DNA of 64,000 bases from Modestobacter lapidis (GTDB lineage Bacteria > Actinomycetota > Actinomycetes > Mycobacteriales > Geodermatophilaceae). The stretch spans positions 62,001-126,000 of the forward strand of contig JABAKE010000006.1 in assembly GCA_019779905.1 (NCBI GenBank), read 5' to 3'. Made by a program: the position numbers and the translations under genes. Within the stretch, counting starts at the first letter, position 1. Every line of letters starts with the position of its first letter. Below are positions 50,740-60,331 of the stretch, in pieces. The notes below the pieces were generated by a model. The model searched no databases and was not told the DNA's origin. It saw only the letters and a list, made by a program, of their open reading frames with translations.

Positions 50740-53700
50740 TCATCGACCGATGCCTGGGGCACTGCCACGCGGGGCGAGGGACGAGCCGAGGCGCTCCTCG
50801 GGCCTGCGGACCCCCGGGACGGGGGCGGTCGGCTGCAGGCGCGCCGATCCGCGCTGCTCGGGGTCCGCCGAACGCCGTGTGCGCCAGGCCTCGCGCTCGC
50901 GATCGAGCCGCTCGGGCGGCTGGGCGCGGAGAGCCGGGTCGGCGGTGAGGGTCGCGATGCGCGTCCGCGCGTCGGTGAGCTCCTGACGGGTGGTGGCGAT
51001 GTCGCGCTGGAGGTCGATGAGCTGGCCGGCCGGGTCGGCGGTCCAGGCGACGGGCCCGAAGGGGTCGAGCCGCTCCTCGCGCTGCCGGCTGGCTTCGGCC
51101 AGTGCGCGCCGGGCCTGCTCTGCCGCGTGCCGGGCGTCGTCGGCGGCCGCGCAGAGCTGGGCGTGCTCGGGGTGAGCGTGTTCGGCCGCCCGGTGGGCGG
51201 AGTCGTCGAACGCCCTCCACAGGGCGGGCCGGTCGTCGAACCAGCCGGCCACCTGCGCGAGGTCGGTCGGGTCGGTGGGCAGGGACGGCACGTGTGGACG
51301 CCACCTGTCGGCCCAGTCGAGGAGCTGCTCGCCGGCTCGCGCGACTGCGCCTCGCCGGAGTCCGAGCCGGCCCGGGCTGTCGAGCACGGTTCTTGCCGCC
51401 GTGCGTGTGGCGGGGCGTTCGCCCTCCCAGCGCGCGAGGAGGGTGTCCCGGGCGCGGTCGGCGTGGGCGGCGAAGGCCGCGCCGCTGTCCCCAGCCCGCC
51501 GTCTGGCCTGTTCCGCAGCGATCGCCGTCTGCTCACGGGCGGCTTCGCGGTTCACGAGTTCGCCGACGTGCGGCGCTTCGAGCGCGATCACCTCGCGCAG
51601 CGTCTCGCGCTGCGGCTCCCAGTAGGCGAGTCGCTGAAGGCAGCGTTGCTCGGCCGTCCACGCCACGAGCAGCTCGGCCAGCACCTCATCGAGCGGGCGA
51701 GCCAGGGCGTAGCCGGCGGCCTCACGGGCGGCCTGCCCGGTGGCGTGCGCGGGCCCGAGGTCGGCGCGGTCGCGGGCGAAGACCGCGATCCACTGCTCCC
51801 GAGCCTCCTCGGTGTCGGTGGCGACGAGGTGAGCGGTGTTCGCGGTTCGGCCGCGGGTCATCCCGACGTAGCAGGAGGAGGCGCCGGTGTGCTCGCCGAC
51901 TACTACGTGCGCGGCGGTGACGGTGTCACCCTGCACGCCGTGGGCGGTGGTGGCGTAGGCGAGTTCGACGTGCGCGGTGACGTAGTCGGCGGGAAGTACC
52001 CGTGTCCCTGGGCCGGCAGGGGTGACACCGCCGGGCCCGGTCCCGGGGACGGTGCTGGTGGGGGTGACAGCGGGGGTGACGAGCAGCCCGCCGCGGCAGC
52101 CGACGGCGGCGACGGTCCAGGTGTCGCGGTTGGCGATGTCGAGGTGGCGGTCGTTGCGGCGGGTGGCGATCCGGTCCCCGGTGCCGATCCGCTCCCCGGC
52201 GCCGGTGATGACCACCGTCCGGTCGTCGACCCGGCCGGCGGTGACCAGCCGTTCCCGGATGGCGGTGTTGAGTTCGGCGGCCTGGTCGCGGGTGTCCACC
52301 ACCACGGCCACCCGGCGGCCGGCGGCATATGACGCGGCGGCGGTGGCGGCCAGCGTGTCCTGCCGCGCGGCGGCGTCGAGGAACAGCTGGATCTGGCCGC
52401 GGGCGAGGAGGGCGTCGAAGACGGCGCCGGGGTCGGAGCCGGTGCGCATGGCCAGGGTCAGCGCGGCGTAGGTGGTGTCGGGTGTGGTGCGGCCCTGCTC
52501 GTCGGTTTGGGTGAAGCGGTGCACCGCGTCGAGGGTCAGGGTTGCCGCGGGGTCGACCCTGTCGATGGCGAGGTCCAGGATGCCGCCGCGGCCGACCGCG
52601 GAGAGCTGGTGCCGGTCGCCGAGCAGCGCCACGCGGACCTGGCACTCGTCGGCGACGGTGAGCAGGGCGCGGGCGGTGTCCTGGTCGAGCATGCCGGCCT
52701 CGTCGACCACCAGCAGGTCCCCCGGCCGCAGCCGCGCTCCCTCCGTCGGGCCGGCATAGGCACGGCCGGTGGCTGGGTCGCTCTCCCCGGGCGCGAGCCG
52801 GATCCAGGCGCCGTCGGCGTTCCAGCGCCAGCCGTGCCCGAAGGCCAGGGACGCCGCCGACCCGGCGGCCGCACCCAGCTCACCGGCGGCCACCTTGGCC
52901 GCCTTGCGGGTGGGGGTGACCACCATGAGCCGGCGGCCCCGCGCCTCGAGCAGGCCCCGGGTGGCGGCCAGTGTGGTGGTCTTGCCCGCGCCGGCGGCGC
53001 CCTCCACCACTATGAGCGGTCGGTCGCCCGCCATGGCGGCGACCGCTCCTGCCTGGCCGGCATCCAGCCGCCCGGCACAAGCCTCGGGTCCAAGGGGCAG
53101 TGTCAGGTCGAGATGAGGCCCGTCGGTCGCGGCGCGGGCGGCGAGGCGGGTGGTCAGGTCGGCCTCGACCTCGAGGACCGTCTGCGAGGTCCACGCGCGG
53201 ATGTGCTCCGGCACGCCGTCGCGGTCCAGCAACGGCAGGCATTGCTGCAGGGCGCGGGCGGTGAGGTCTTCGGCCAGCTCGATGCGCACCGGCGCGTCGG
53301 CCACGACGCCTGCGGCGGCGATCAGCCGTTCGGCCTCGCCGCGGATGTCGGCGGCGTTCCACGCCGACCGCCCGGCCGCCAGCCGGGTCAGCGCGCGCTG
53401 TACCAGCGCGTCGCGATCGAGGGCCCCGATCGGGGTGGGGGCCAGGTCGACCGGGCCGGCCGGGGCGCGGTAGCCGAGGGCGGACAGGTCGGCCCGCCAG
53501 CGTTCCTCCAGCCCGACCCCGGGCTGGGCAGTGACCTTGTCCGGGCGGCCGTCGGCCCATGCCCGGGCGTCCCACGCGCGGCGCAACGCCGGGCCGGGGG
53601 ATTCGCCGGGGTGCGCGGCGGTCCAAACACGCTCGTAGCGGTCCACATTCCGGGCGATCTGCGCGTGCCGCGCGCTGAACGGGCCCACGTAGTCGGTGAG

Positions 53701-54387
53701 CTCCCGTAGTTCTCCAGTACCGTCCTTCCGGTAGCCGTGCGCGGCGAAGGCGGCGTTCAATGCCGGGTCACACGCCATCGCCGCATGCCCGATCCCGTTG
53801 ATCGCGCCCAGGAAGTCGCGAACCCCGACGGTGTGCAGACCGCGCCATTTCCCGGCCGCGAACACCCGGGACAGCAGCTGCAAGTGCAGATGCCAGTGCG
53901 GGTCGTTCGCCCGGGAGGTGTAGTGCCGCACCGTCGCCGCCTCCAGTACCTCGACCGGGACCTGCACCTGACCGCCGCGCGGCCCGATCCTGGTGGTGGC
54001 GTGCTCCGAGAGCCAGGCGATGATCTGCCCTGCGGCGCGGTCCTGCGCCGCCTCGTACGCCCTCGCGATCTCCGGGTGCAAGGCGGCGGCCAGCGACCAG
54101 CTCTTCGGGCCGTTCACCACCACCTCGGCGAACCGAACGGCGTGTTCGTCGCCGCGCAGCTGCCCCCGCGGCTCGCCCGTGGCCGGGTCGCGGCCGGCGA
54201 CCCAGGTCTCGTAGCTGTCGCCGGCCAGCGGCCCCAGCTCGGTCACGCGACCGTCGGTGGCGGTGAAGCGGCGGGCGATCCCGGTGCCCTCGGTGAGGTA
54301 GTAGTCATCCGCCCGGCCGCGGTCGGCCTCCACGTAGTGCCGGGCAGCCGCCGGCGCGCCGGCGTAGATCTTCATTCCGCCGTGCAT
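50740..54387 (-). CDS. MobF-type relaxase with C-terminal helicase (TrwC/TraA-like)
   Basis: Nicks oriT and unwinds the strand for conjugative transfer. The 1215 residues begin MHGGMKIYAGAPAAARHYVE with a tyrosine pair at about 29-30 (DDYYLTEGTG) and the three-histidine motif HWHLHL (164-168). An SF1 helicase follows, with Walker A EGAAGAGKTTTLAATRGLLE (about 463-470), VVDEAGMLDQDTARAL, ALLGDRHQLSAVGRGG and YATTAHGVQGDTVTAAHVVV. The C-terminal third is helical and Arg/Glu-rich. A GTG at 54399 is an alternative start. It is the only transfer gene seen, so helper functions must come from elsewhere. Confidence 0.93.
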   Translation of the reverse strand: MHGGMKIYAGAPAAARHYVEADRGRADDYYLTEGTGIARRFTATDGRVTELGPLAGDSYETWVAGRDPATGEPRGQLRGDEHAVRFAEVVVNGPKSWSLAAALHPEIARAYEAAQDRAAGQIIAWLSEHATTRIGPRGGQVQVPVEVLEAATVRHYTSRANDPHWHLHLQLLSRVFAAGKWRGLHTVGVRDFLGAINGIGHAAMACDPALNAAFAAHGYRKDGTGELRELTDYVGPFSARHAQIARNVDRYERVWTAAHPGESPGPALRRAWDARAWADGRPDKVTAQPGVGLEERWRADLSALGYRAPAGPVDLAPTPIGALDRDALVQRALTRLAAGRSAWNAADIRGEAERLIAAAGVVADAPVRIELAEDLTARALQQCLPLLDRDGVPEHIRAWTSQTVLEVEADLTTRLAARAATDGPHLDLTLPLGPEACAGRLDAGQAGAVAAMAGDRPLIVVEGAAGAGKTTTLAATRGLLEARGRRLMVVTPTRKAAKVAAGELGAAAGSAASLAFGHGWRWNADGAWIRLAPGESDPATGRAYAGPTEGARLRPGDLLVVDEAGMLDQDTARALLTVADECQVRVALLGDRHQLSAVGRGGILDLAIDRVDPAATLTLDAVHRFTQTDEQGRTTPDTTYAALTLAMRTGSDPGAVFDALLARGQIQLFLDAAARQDTLAATAAASYAAGRRVAVVVDTRDQAAELNTAIRERLVTAGRVDDRTVVITGAGERIGTGDRIATRRNDRHLDIANRDTWTVAAVGCRGGLLVTPAVTPTSTVPGTGPGGVTPAGPGTRVLPADYVTAHVELAYATTAHGVQGDTVTAAHVVVGEHTGASSCYVGMTRGRTANTAHLVATDTEEAREQWIAVFARDRADLGPAHATGQAAREAAGYALARPLDEVLAELLVAWTAEQRCLQRLAYWEPQRETLREVIALEAPHVGELVNREAAREQTAIAAEQARRRAGDSGAAFAAHADRARDTLLARWEGERPATRTAARTVLDSPGRLGLRRGAVARAGEQLLDWADRWRPHVPSLPTDPTDLAQVAGWFDDRPALWRAFDDSAHRAAEHAHPEHAQLCAAADDARHAAEQARRALAEASRQREERLDPFGPVAWTADPAGQLIDLQRDIATTRQELTDARTRIATLTADPALRAQPPERLDREREAWRTRRSADPEQRGSARLQPTAPVPGVRRPEERLGSSLAPRGSAPGIGR

Positions 54388-54437
54388 TCTCAACGCCACC
54401 CAACAATGGCCAACAAGTCACCCCTAGAAACGGCGAT

Positions 54438-54478
54438 GGGCCCCGCGAAGCGGGGCCCGAGCTACCTCCGAAGGTAGC
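54438..54478. terminator. Two adjacent hairpins upstream of the relaxase gene
   Basis: GGGCCCCGC GAA GCGGGGCCC (54438-54458) and GCTACC TCCGAA GGTAGC (54461-54478), both perfect. They lie about 50 nt before the relaxase start, so they may be a leader or insulating terminator; an oriT-related role is possible but unproven. The region 54388-54673 shows no gene. Confidence 0.55.
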
Positions 54479-54673
54479 ATTCGTGCCGCTGCTTTGGGTG
54501 GTGTTCGAGGCGGCGGGACGCGTCTTCTTCAGATGTTAGCGAGGCGTGTCGATCTTCGTCCCATTTGAGGTGCTGATAGCCGTTGATAGTCCGAGTTGAA
54601 AAGAGAGGTTAAGCCCGGGCTTGCTGAAGCTGCGCCACGGTTGGACTGTCGGCGCCTCCTGCGAGCTCGGCGA

Positions 54674-55039
54674 ATGACCGACGCGGACGAGGGCGGCGGC
54701 GACGCCGTACGCGAGACGTTCGACGCTGCTGCCGACGCGTTCGGGAGCGTGGTCGGCGCCATGGCGGGTTTGGTGAGTGGCGACCCTGGCGCAGCCCTCC
54801 TCGGGGCGATAGCTGGGCCCTGTGCAGCCGAGGCGCGGCGGCCGTGCGTTTCACCGTGGCCACCCCTCGTCGCCAAGGCCAGCACGGGTCTCGGCGGCGC
54901 CACTTGCAGAGCCGCGAAACGACAGTCGGACTCATGTCGTCGACCGTCGCCAAGACTTGCCGCCAACCGGGCCTCGCGCGGCAGAGCAGCGAACGTACGC
55001 GACTACTGTGCCCACCATGGATGGGGTCATGAAGGCTGA
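54674..55039 (+). pseudogene. Possible degraded small gene
   Basis: The frame opens MTDADEGGGDAVRETFDAAA, then DAFGSVVGAMAGLVSGDPGA and ALLGAIAGP, which looks like a real helical protein. After about residue 52 it turns into Arg/Cys-rich, low-quality sequence, as if a frameshift had occurred. There is no good ribosome-binding site. The end overlaps the next gene by 23 bp. It could be a decayed gene or chance coding in GC-rich DNA. Confidence 0.3.
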
Positions 55040-55316
55040 CTCCAAACTCGGAATCAGCCTGGAGCGCGCCTCAGCTCAGGTTCCTGACGACGGTCGCTAT
55101 CACGTCGTTGTGGATGGCGAGATCGTCTTCTCCTCGCGCGTAGAGGTCGCTGCTGTGGCTGAGTACGAGGAGGTTCGTGATGCTCGCAGAGGACCAGCGC
55201 GTGAACGGCAACGGCGTGAGCAAGCTGTCGCGGATCTCCGGGCGCACCGAGCCTCCAGTTGGTCTGCAAAGCAGACTCGGGATGCGAAGAAGGGTGGCCG
55301 CGGAGTTGGCAGATAA
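55017..55316 (+). CDS. Small protein of unknown function
   Basis: A 99-residue protein: MDGVMKADSKLGISLERASA, then QVPDDGRYHVVVDGEIVFSS and a charged helix-rich second half (EYEEVRDARRGPARERQRRE) with a basic Lys/Gly/Arg end. TACTGT sits 7 nt before the ATG, a good leaderless start, so I consider it real. It ends 6 nt before the start of the PD-(D/E)XK nuclease gene, implying an operon. No family recognised. ATG 55029 is a possible alternative. Confidence 0.6.
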   Translation: MDGVMKADSKLGISLERASAQVPDDGRYHVVVDGEIVFSSRVEVAAVAEYEEVRDARRGPARERQRREQAVADLRAHRASSWSAKQTRDAKKGGRGVGR

Positions 55317-55322
55317 CCCGCG

Positions 55323-56414
55323 GTGGATGGCAACCCGACGGCGCTGGCCGCTCGTCTCCAGTTGGCGCTCAAGGCCGCGTCTGGCACTGGGGCCGGACTT
55401 CCCCCGGCCCATGAGCAGCCACTCATTCAGCAACGACTCATGAGATCGCCTGTCGCGCCTGAGATGCTGGCTCGGCTGGGACCGCTCGATGTTGCCGAGA
55501 GCGTCGCGGCCGCGAGGCTGCGCTGCCACCAGGCGTGGTACCGCAGCGAGGTCTTGCAGCTTTCCCGCTTCGGGCGACTGCCGTTGCCCAGTGGCCGGCC
55601 GGTGGGCAGCGTGCTGCATCCCGAGGACGCCGTCCGCGGCGCCAACTTCACCTCGCCGGCGGCCCGGTCGCTGTACCAGCGTCGTCGTGCCGAAGGGTGG
55701 GGCGTCGACCCGCAGAGGTGCACGACAGTGATGACGTCAAGCCAGGCGCTGACGATCAACCTTATGGCTCCGTTGTTCAACGACTTGCGATGGGCGGGAG
55801 CCGTATTCGGCCAGATTCTCGGAATTGCCGGCTGCGTTGTTGACGATATCTGGCTGGAGTATGCGCCGGCGCGCCGCAGTCTCTTTCTGCAGGACTCCAC
55901 TCGTATGGATGTGCTCGTCGCGCTGCGCTATGGAGCCGAGAGCCGCTACGTCGCTATCGAAGTGAAGCTGGTCGATCGGTTTATAAGTCGGGTCTTGCCA
56001 ATCGGTGAGGCCTATCAGCAACTCTTCTCCGATATCCCCTTGTGGCGGTCGAACATCCATGAGCATCTTGATCGATCGACCAATCAACTCCTGCGCGTGC
56101 ATGCTCTCGCTGCGGCGATCGGCCGTGTCCGGGGCGCGACCAAGCTAGCAGGTCTTCTGCTGCTGACACATCCGCTACTCGGTGACGCGACATCGGTGGC
56201 GCGGGCCTACCGACAGCAGCTCAATGACGCCAGCGACCTGACCCATGCCACGCTCGCGGCCCTTTTGGCGGTCATGCACGACACCGCCGGAAGCATCGAG
56301 GACCGACAGTACTGCGTGGCCCTCCGAGAGCGGTACATCGATCTGGAACCGAGTGAAGCCGTCTGGGTCGCGTCTCAAGCCGACCGATCGTCAGGGAGAA
56401 CTGTCCTCAGTTGA
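55323..56414 (+). CDS. PD-(D/E)XK nuclease-like protein of the defence block
   Basis: A 363-residue protein. Residues about 165-220 have the PD-(D/E)XK layout: CVVDDIWLEYAPARRSLFLQ, MDVLVAL with Asp196, then YVAIEVKL with Glu213 and Lys215. The rest is helical. It starts with GTG 6 nt after the preceding small gene and converges on the McrC-like gene, overlapping it by 24 bp. Base composition is lower in GC than the chromosome. It is probably a restriction or anti-phage effector; no exact family assigned. Confidence 0.7.
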   Translation: MDGNPTALAARLQLALKAASGTGAGLPPAHEQPLIQQRLMRSPVAPEMLARLGPLDVAESVAAARLRCHQAWYRSEVLQLSRFGRLPLPSGRPVGSVLHPEDAVRGANFTSPAARSLYQRRRAEGWGVDPQRCTTVMTSSQALTINLMAPLFNDLRWAGAVFGQILGIAGCVVDDIWLEYAPARRSLFLQDSTRMDVLVALRYGAESRYVAIEVKLVDRFISRVLPIGEAYQQLFSDIPLWRSNIHEHLDRSTNQLLRVHALAAAIGRVRGATKLAGLLLLTHPLLGDATSVARAYRQQLNDASDLTHATLAALLAVMHDTAGSIEDRQYCVALRERYIDLEPSEAVWVASQADRSSGRTVLS

Positions 56415-58415
56415 GTCCGCTTGGGCATAGAGCGCGTCGTAGGTCTGCGTGAACAACGCCTCCCCGCCGATGACCAATCGGTAGAGACGCTGCCAGTCTG
56501 CCCTCGTGATCACCTGACGGTGAGCGGCCGGGACCCGGAACGCCGTGTTCATCCGCCGCCACGCTGGGATCAGTCCAGCGACGGCAGTCGGATCGATGCC
56601 GGCGCTCAGCATGTGAGTTTGCACGTCACGGGGGAGTTGGGATCCCCTGCCGCGGCAGGCCAGCTCGATCGCGTCCAGGGCCGCGCCGAGTGTGCGCGTC
56701 TGACGCTGCCAATTGTGGTTCCCGCTGGTGACGGGCGTGATGACTGCTGCGTGCAGGAGATGCTCGACGGCCGCGCACATCCCAATAACGGGGCCCGAAA
56801 AATCGGCGGCAGGATCGAGCTGGTGGCCGACCAGATCGGCCGTCGCCATCATCACCTGGACGTCCTCGCTGAGGACGTGCCAGCGCTCCTCGCCAACGAG
56901 CGTGGCGAGCCGCTCGCGACTCGGTCCAATCTCGGCGAGATGGCTGCGACCCCAGGCAGTCAACGACGACCGTGCCGCGTCGATGACGCCTTCGGTCCGC
57001 TCGGCGTCGCCCTGGTCAGCGTCCGACCCGCTCAGTGCCGCGCCGACAGACTGATACTCGATCAACTTGAGAACGACCGTGACGACCGACTCAAGGGCGG
57101 CGTCCACGACCTCGGACGGCGCTGCCGGGTTGAGTGCCACCGACATTAAGGTGCCGCCGGCGCCATCTGTGAAGACGTCAGGCTCGATGGCATTGCTGCT
57201 TGTCGTGTAAATCAGCACCACCCCGACTGGCGGCTGCACGCCGAAGTTCTGCAGGTATCCAAGGATCTTGTAGAGCTCTTCCGAAGGCAGCCGCTGGCGC
57301 TGTCGCAGCTTCGGGTCGATCACCGCATACCGGCGGTTACCCGCGGTCGGGTGTGCTCGCACCACGATGTCCGGGATGCCGCCCAAGCGCCGGCCATTCT
57401 CGCGCCTCCACGTCGCGGCGTGGCCGGCGTCGACCGACGACAGGCTGCGCTGGAAGAAGAGGTCGAGGCGGCCGGCGAAGACCTCGAATTGGTAGGCCGC
57501 GCCCGTACGGCGCCAGGCCGAACCGATCCTCGGTTCCGGCAGGTTGAGAGCCCGAGCCAGCGCTCGTCCGAGTGCCCCGAGGCACCAGAGTTCATACAGC
57601 TTGCTGTCGAAGCTGTCGCCGTACACCGACAGGTCTACCGCCCCGGGGTCGACGGTGGGGACGCCTGCCAAGCACTCATCGATCCACTCGACGAGCTGCC
57701 GGTATGGGCCAGGATGGGCGATCTCCCGTCGCTGGAGTCGGCGGCGGACTTGGCTGATTAGCCGCTCAATGGCTACGCGGGTACGGATGGTCTGCGCGTC
57801 CTGCCGGCAGTCCGCCAGCGCCGGTATCCGCTGCGCGCGCTCCAGTCGCTCGCGTAGTCGGCGTACTGCTCGATACTCGACCGCCTCGACCGATGCCGTA
57901 CTGGCCCGGAAGCTGTCCCGTAGTTCGCGGGTGAGCCATTGTGTGGCGTAGCTGGCCAACGTGTTTTCGGGCGTCCGGGAGCCGCGCCGCACCTCGCTGA
58001 CGGGGAACGACAGGTCCTGATCGCCGCCGCGTTGCCGGGTGACCCAGCGATTGATGTCCAGGGCCCCGCCGAGCGAGCCGACCTGTTCGGTGCTGACGAG
58101 CTGGTAGCGGAAGGTTGGCCGCCTGGCCATGTTCTCGAGGAACGTCAGTAGCCGGCGCCCTGCCGCGAGCGCCACGCGCAGCCGCAAGCCGGCGAGAAGT
58201 TCTTCCAGCTCGGAAGCGGCGGCCGTCCGGGAGGCCGCCGAACGTTCGGACAGGTCCTGATCGCCGCTTGAGAAGTAGACGCCGAGCAGCGGCAACGAGG
58301 CCTCGACCGCCGCCTGACGTCCGAGCTCGCTCAGAGCGCCGCCGGGCGCTTCCTCGATCAGGCGTGCATCGGTCTCCGGAGGCTCACCGAACCACTCGGC
58401 GTCTGGTGCAGTCAT
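56391..58415 (-). CDS. McrC/DUF2357-like nuclease subunit
   Basis: A 674-residue protein. The centre has YELWCLGALGRALARAL (about 274-290), typical of DUF2357/McrC proteins. The nuclease motif follows: GIPDIVV with Asp349 and YAVIDPKL with Asp367 and Lys369, a PD-(D/E)XK active site. The last 250 residues are helical and unassigned. The ATG overlaps the stop of the McrB-like gene (ATGA). With that partner it should form a McrBC-type restriction complex, the McrB-like ATPase recognising or moving on DNA and this subunit cutting. Confidence 0.78.
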   Translation of the reverse strand: MTAPDAEWFGEPPETDARLIEEAPGGALSELGRQAAVEASLPLLGVYFSSGDQDLSERSAASRTAAASELEELLAGLRLRVALAAGRRLLTFLENMARRPTFRYQLVSTEQVGSLGGALDINRWVTRQRGGDQDLSFPVSEVRRGSRTPENTLASYATQWLTRELRDSFRASTASVEAVEYRAVRRLRERLERAQRIPALADCRQDAQTIRTRVAIERLISQVRRRLQRREIAHPGPYRQLVEWIDECLAGVPTVDPGAVDLSVYGDSFDSKLYELWCLGALGRALARALNLPEPRIGSAWRRTGAAYQFEVFAGRLDLFFQRSLSSVDAGHAATWRRENGRRLGGIPDIVVRAHPTAGNRRYAVIDPKLRQRQRLPSEELYKILGYLQNFGVQPPVGVVLIYTTSSNAIEPDVFTDGAGGTLMSVALNPAAPSEVVDAALESVVTVVLKLIEYQSVGAALSGSDADQGDAERTEGVIDAARSSLTAWGRSHLAEIGPSRERLATLVGEERWHVLSEDVQVMMATADLVGHQLDPAADFSGPVIGMCAAVEHLLHAAVITPVTSGNHNWQRQTRTLGAALDAIELACRGRGSQLPRDVQTHMLSAGIDPTAVAGLIPAWRRMNTAFRVPAAHRQVITRADWQRLYRLVIGGEALFTQTYDALYAQADSTEDSSP

Positions 58416-60301
58416 ACGCCGTGGGGGTTGACGAGGTGCTGTAGAGCCGCTTGCGCTTTGGGCAGGGCCGCGAACAGCTCGCTGGCGCGCTGCAACTGCA
58501 GGTCATCGAGCTGCCCCATCTGCGGCACCACCCGGTCGGCGATCGCCCAGTCGAGCGCCTCGGCGGGCGCGATGCCACTCGCCGTCTGCAGCAGGATGAC
58601 GCGAAAGACATCGACCAGCTGGGCGGTTCCGATCGGCCAACCGGCGACCGATTCGCTCGTCCGCCGCAGATCCGCCACAATCCGCTGCAGCAGCGCGATC
58701 TCTGCGCCGATGCGCCCACGGACCGCCTCCAGCGAGTCCACAGCCAAGGCAGCGCCATAGGTCGAGCTGAGCCAGTCGTACGCCGTCTGCAGGCTGCTCT
58801 CAGTCTCCTCGTTCGTTCCAGCGTGGGAAAGTTCAGCAACCGGCGTTCCCACAGTGATGAACTGGAACCGTCGAGTCAGGCCCTGTGAGATCGGGTTGAC
58901 GAAACTGGTGTCGAGGTCATTCATGGCCGCGATGATCCGGAAGCGGGCAGGCACCCACAGCTGTTGTCGGCCCTCCGTCTCGAACCAGAGGTCGATCGGG
59001 CTGCGCTCCAGGTTGGCGGGGTCGCACGACGACAGCACCGTGTAGAGAGAACCGATTGCCTTGTCGATGTCAGCGCGGTTGAACTCGTCGATCAGCAGCC
59101 ACGTTCCTTGCCAGCGCCGTGCCTGCTCGCCCGACGACGTGTCGTCGCCTTGGTCTTCGGCGGTCACCTCATCGCGAACCTGGATTGCACATTTCAGCGC
59201 GGCATCGGCGACCTTGCCGTAGGAAGGCTGGAGCGACCCGTCTGCGGCCGGCCGGAGGCCGCCAACTACGTGAAAAGGGGACCACTCACTCGTCGCTGTC
59301 GATGCCAATAGGCGTACGTCGAAGGCATCTGCCAGGATGCGGGCCAACGTGGTCTTCCCAGTTCCGGGAGGCCCTTGCAGCACGAGATGTCCGACCAGGA
59401 GCGCCGTCACGCAACGGGTTACCAGCGCCTCGGCGTCCGGCAGCGTGATGCGGCTCGTGGCCAGGTCGGCAAGAACGCGCTGGCGGAGGCGTTGTACGTC
59501 AGCGTCGCGCAGCGGATGCGCGCAGAAGTCACGCGTCCACCGGAGATCGTCGTCTGCCTCCACGCCGCTCGCGGACACCGGCTCGGCAGTTCCCGTTGAG
59601 GTCGGCGAGGTGGATGGCAGGGCGAGAACGGCTTCCCGGTCGCTAATCGGCGGGAGGGCCTCAAGGATGTCTTCGTTCGACGGTTGGTCGGTCCACAGCA
59701 TCGACTGCATGGCACTCGGTACGGCGTACCTAGGCATGGCTCTCGGATAGAAGTCCTGCAAGTCTGTGCTCGCCAGCGGGTACTCGTCGTCAAACCAGTC
59801 GAGGTAGTCGTCGAGGGTGGCGAGGTCCTGGTCGCGCCCAAGCCAGACGGCCAAGCTGAGCCGGTTGATGCGCTTGACGTTGTTCCGTGTCAGCGCGGGG
59901 CCGGCAGTGGGGCGAAGTGCCGTACCGATCCGGACCCGCTTTCCACGGGCATCCTGGCCCCACGCGATGTCGAAAAGCTCTTGCCCAAGCCGGTCCTGGG
60001 TACGGAGCCGTTGCAGAGTGGAACCGGGATAGTCATAGCGAATGAAGGATGGTTGGTCCTGCCATACGGCCAGGTAGGGGCTTGCGGACTCCTCGCGCAG
60101 GCGGAACGACTCCAAAACAGGCCGTTCCTGCGTGGTACCGAACCGCGGGATGGTCGGCAGCGGCCCCAAGTCATGGAAAAGTTCATCCGCGCCGGGCCCA
60201 GCAGCATGAAGAAGGGCTGGGATCGTGACGACAGTCAGCGGATGGCTACCAGCTAGGTCGTCGGCTGCGACGGCCAGGAGCTGGGGTGAGGGGTACGGCA
60301 C
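58412..60301 (-). CDS. McrB-like AAA+ ATPase/GTPase
   Basis: A 629-residue motor protein. The N-terminal 250 residues are a variable domain that probably reads DNA. The AAA+ part has Walker A LQGPPGTGKTTLARILADAF (around 309-317), Walker B WLLIDEFNRADIDKAIGSLY (401-420) and MNDLDTSFVNPISQGLTRRF (460-479), which corresponds to the McrB MNxxDRS region. GTG 60301 lacks an SD but has TACGGT 6 nt upstream. It lies 30 nt after the methyltransferase gene and overlaps the McrC-like gene. Confidence 0.82.
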   Translation of the reverse strand: MPYPSPQLLAVAADDLAGSHPLTVVTIPALLHAAGPGADELFHDLGPLPTIPRFGTTQERPVLESFRLREESASPYLAVWQDQPSFIRYDYPGSTLQRLRTQDRLGQELFDIAWGQDARGKRVRIGTALRPTAGPALTRNNVKRINRLSLAVWLGRDQDLATLDDYLDWFDDEYPLASTDLQDFYPRAMPRYAVPSAMQSMLWTDQPSNEDILEALPPISDREAVLALPSTSPTSTGTAEPVSASGVEADDDLRWTRDFCAHPLRDADVQRLRQRVLADLATSRITLPDAEALVTRCVTALLVGHLVLQGPPGTGKTTLARILADAFDVRLLASTATSEWSPFHVVGGLRPAADGSLQPSYGKVADAALKCAIQVRDEVTAEDQGDDTSSGEQARRWQGTWLLIDEFNRADIDKAIGSLYTVLSSCDPANLERSPIDLWFETEGRQQLWVPARFRIIAAMNDLDTSFVNPISQGLTRRFQFITVGTPVAELSHAGTNEETESSLQTAYDWLSSTYGAALAVDSLEAVRGRIGAEIALLQRIVADLRRTSESVAGWPIGTAQLVDVFRVILLQTASGIAPAEALDWAIADRVVPQMGQLDDLQLQRASELFAALPKAQAALQHLVNPHGV

Positions 60302-60331
60302 ACAGGAACCGTACTGGCTCGCAGTGACACC

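Noticed and set aside
54388-54600. Origin of transfer next to the relaxase gene
   Set aside because: Two perfect hairpins are present, but I see no recognisable MobF nic consensus, so I did not call oriT.
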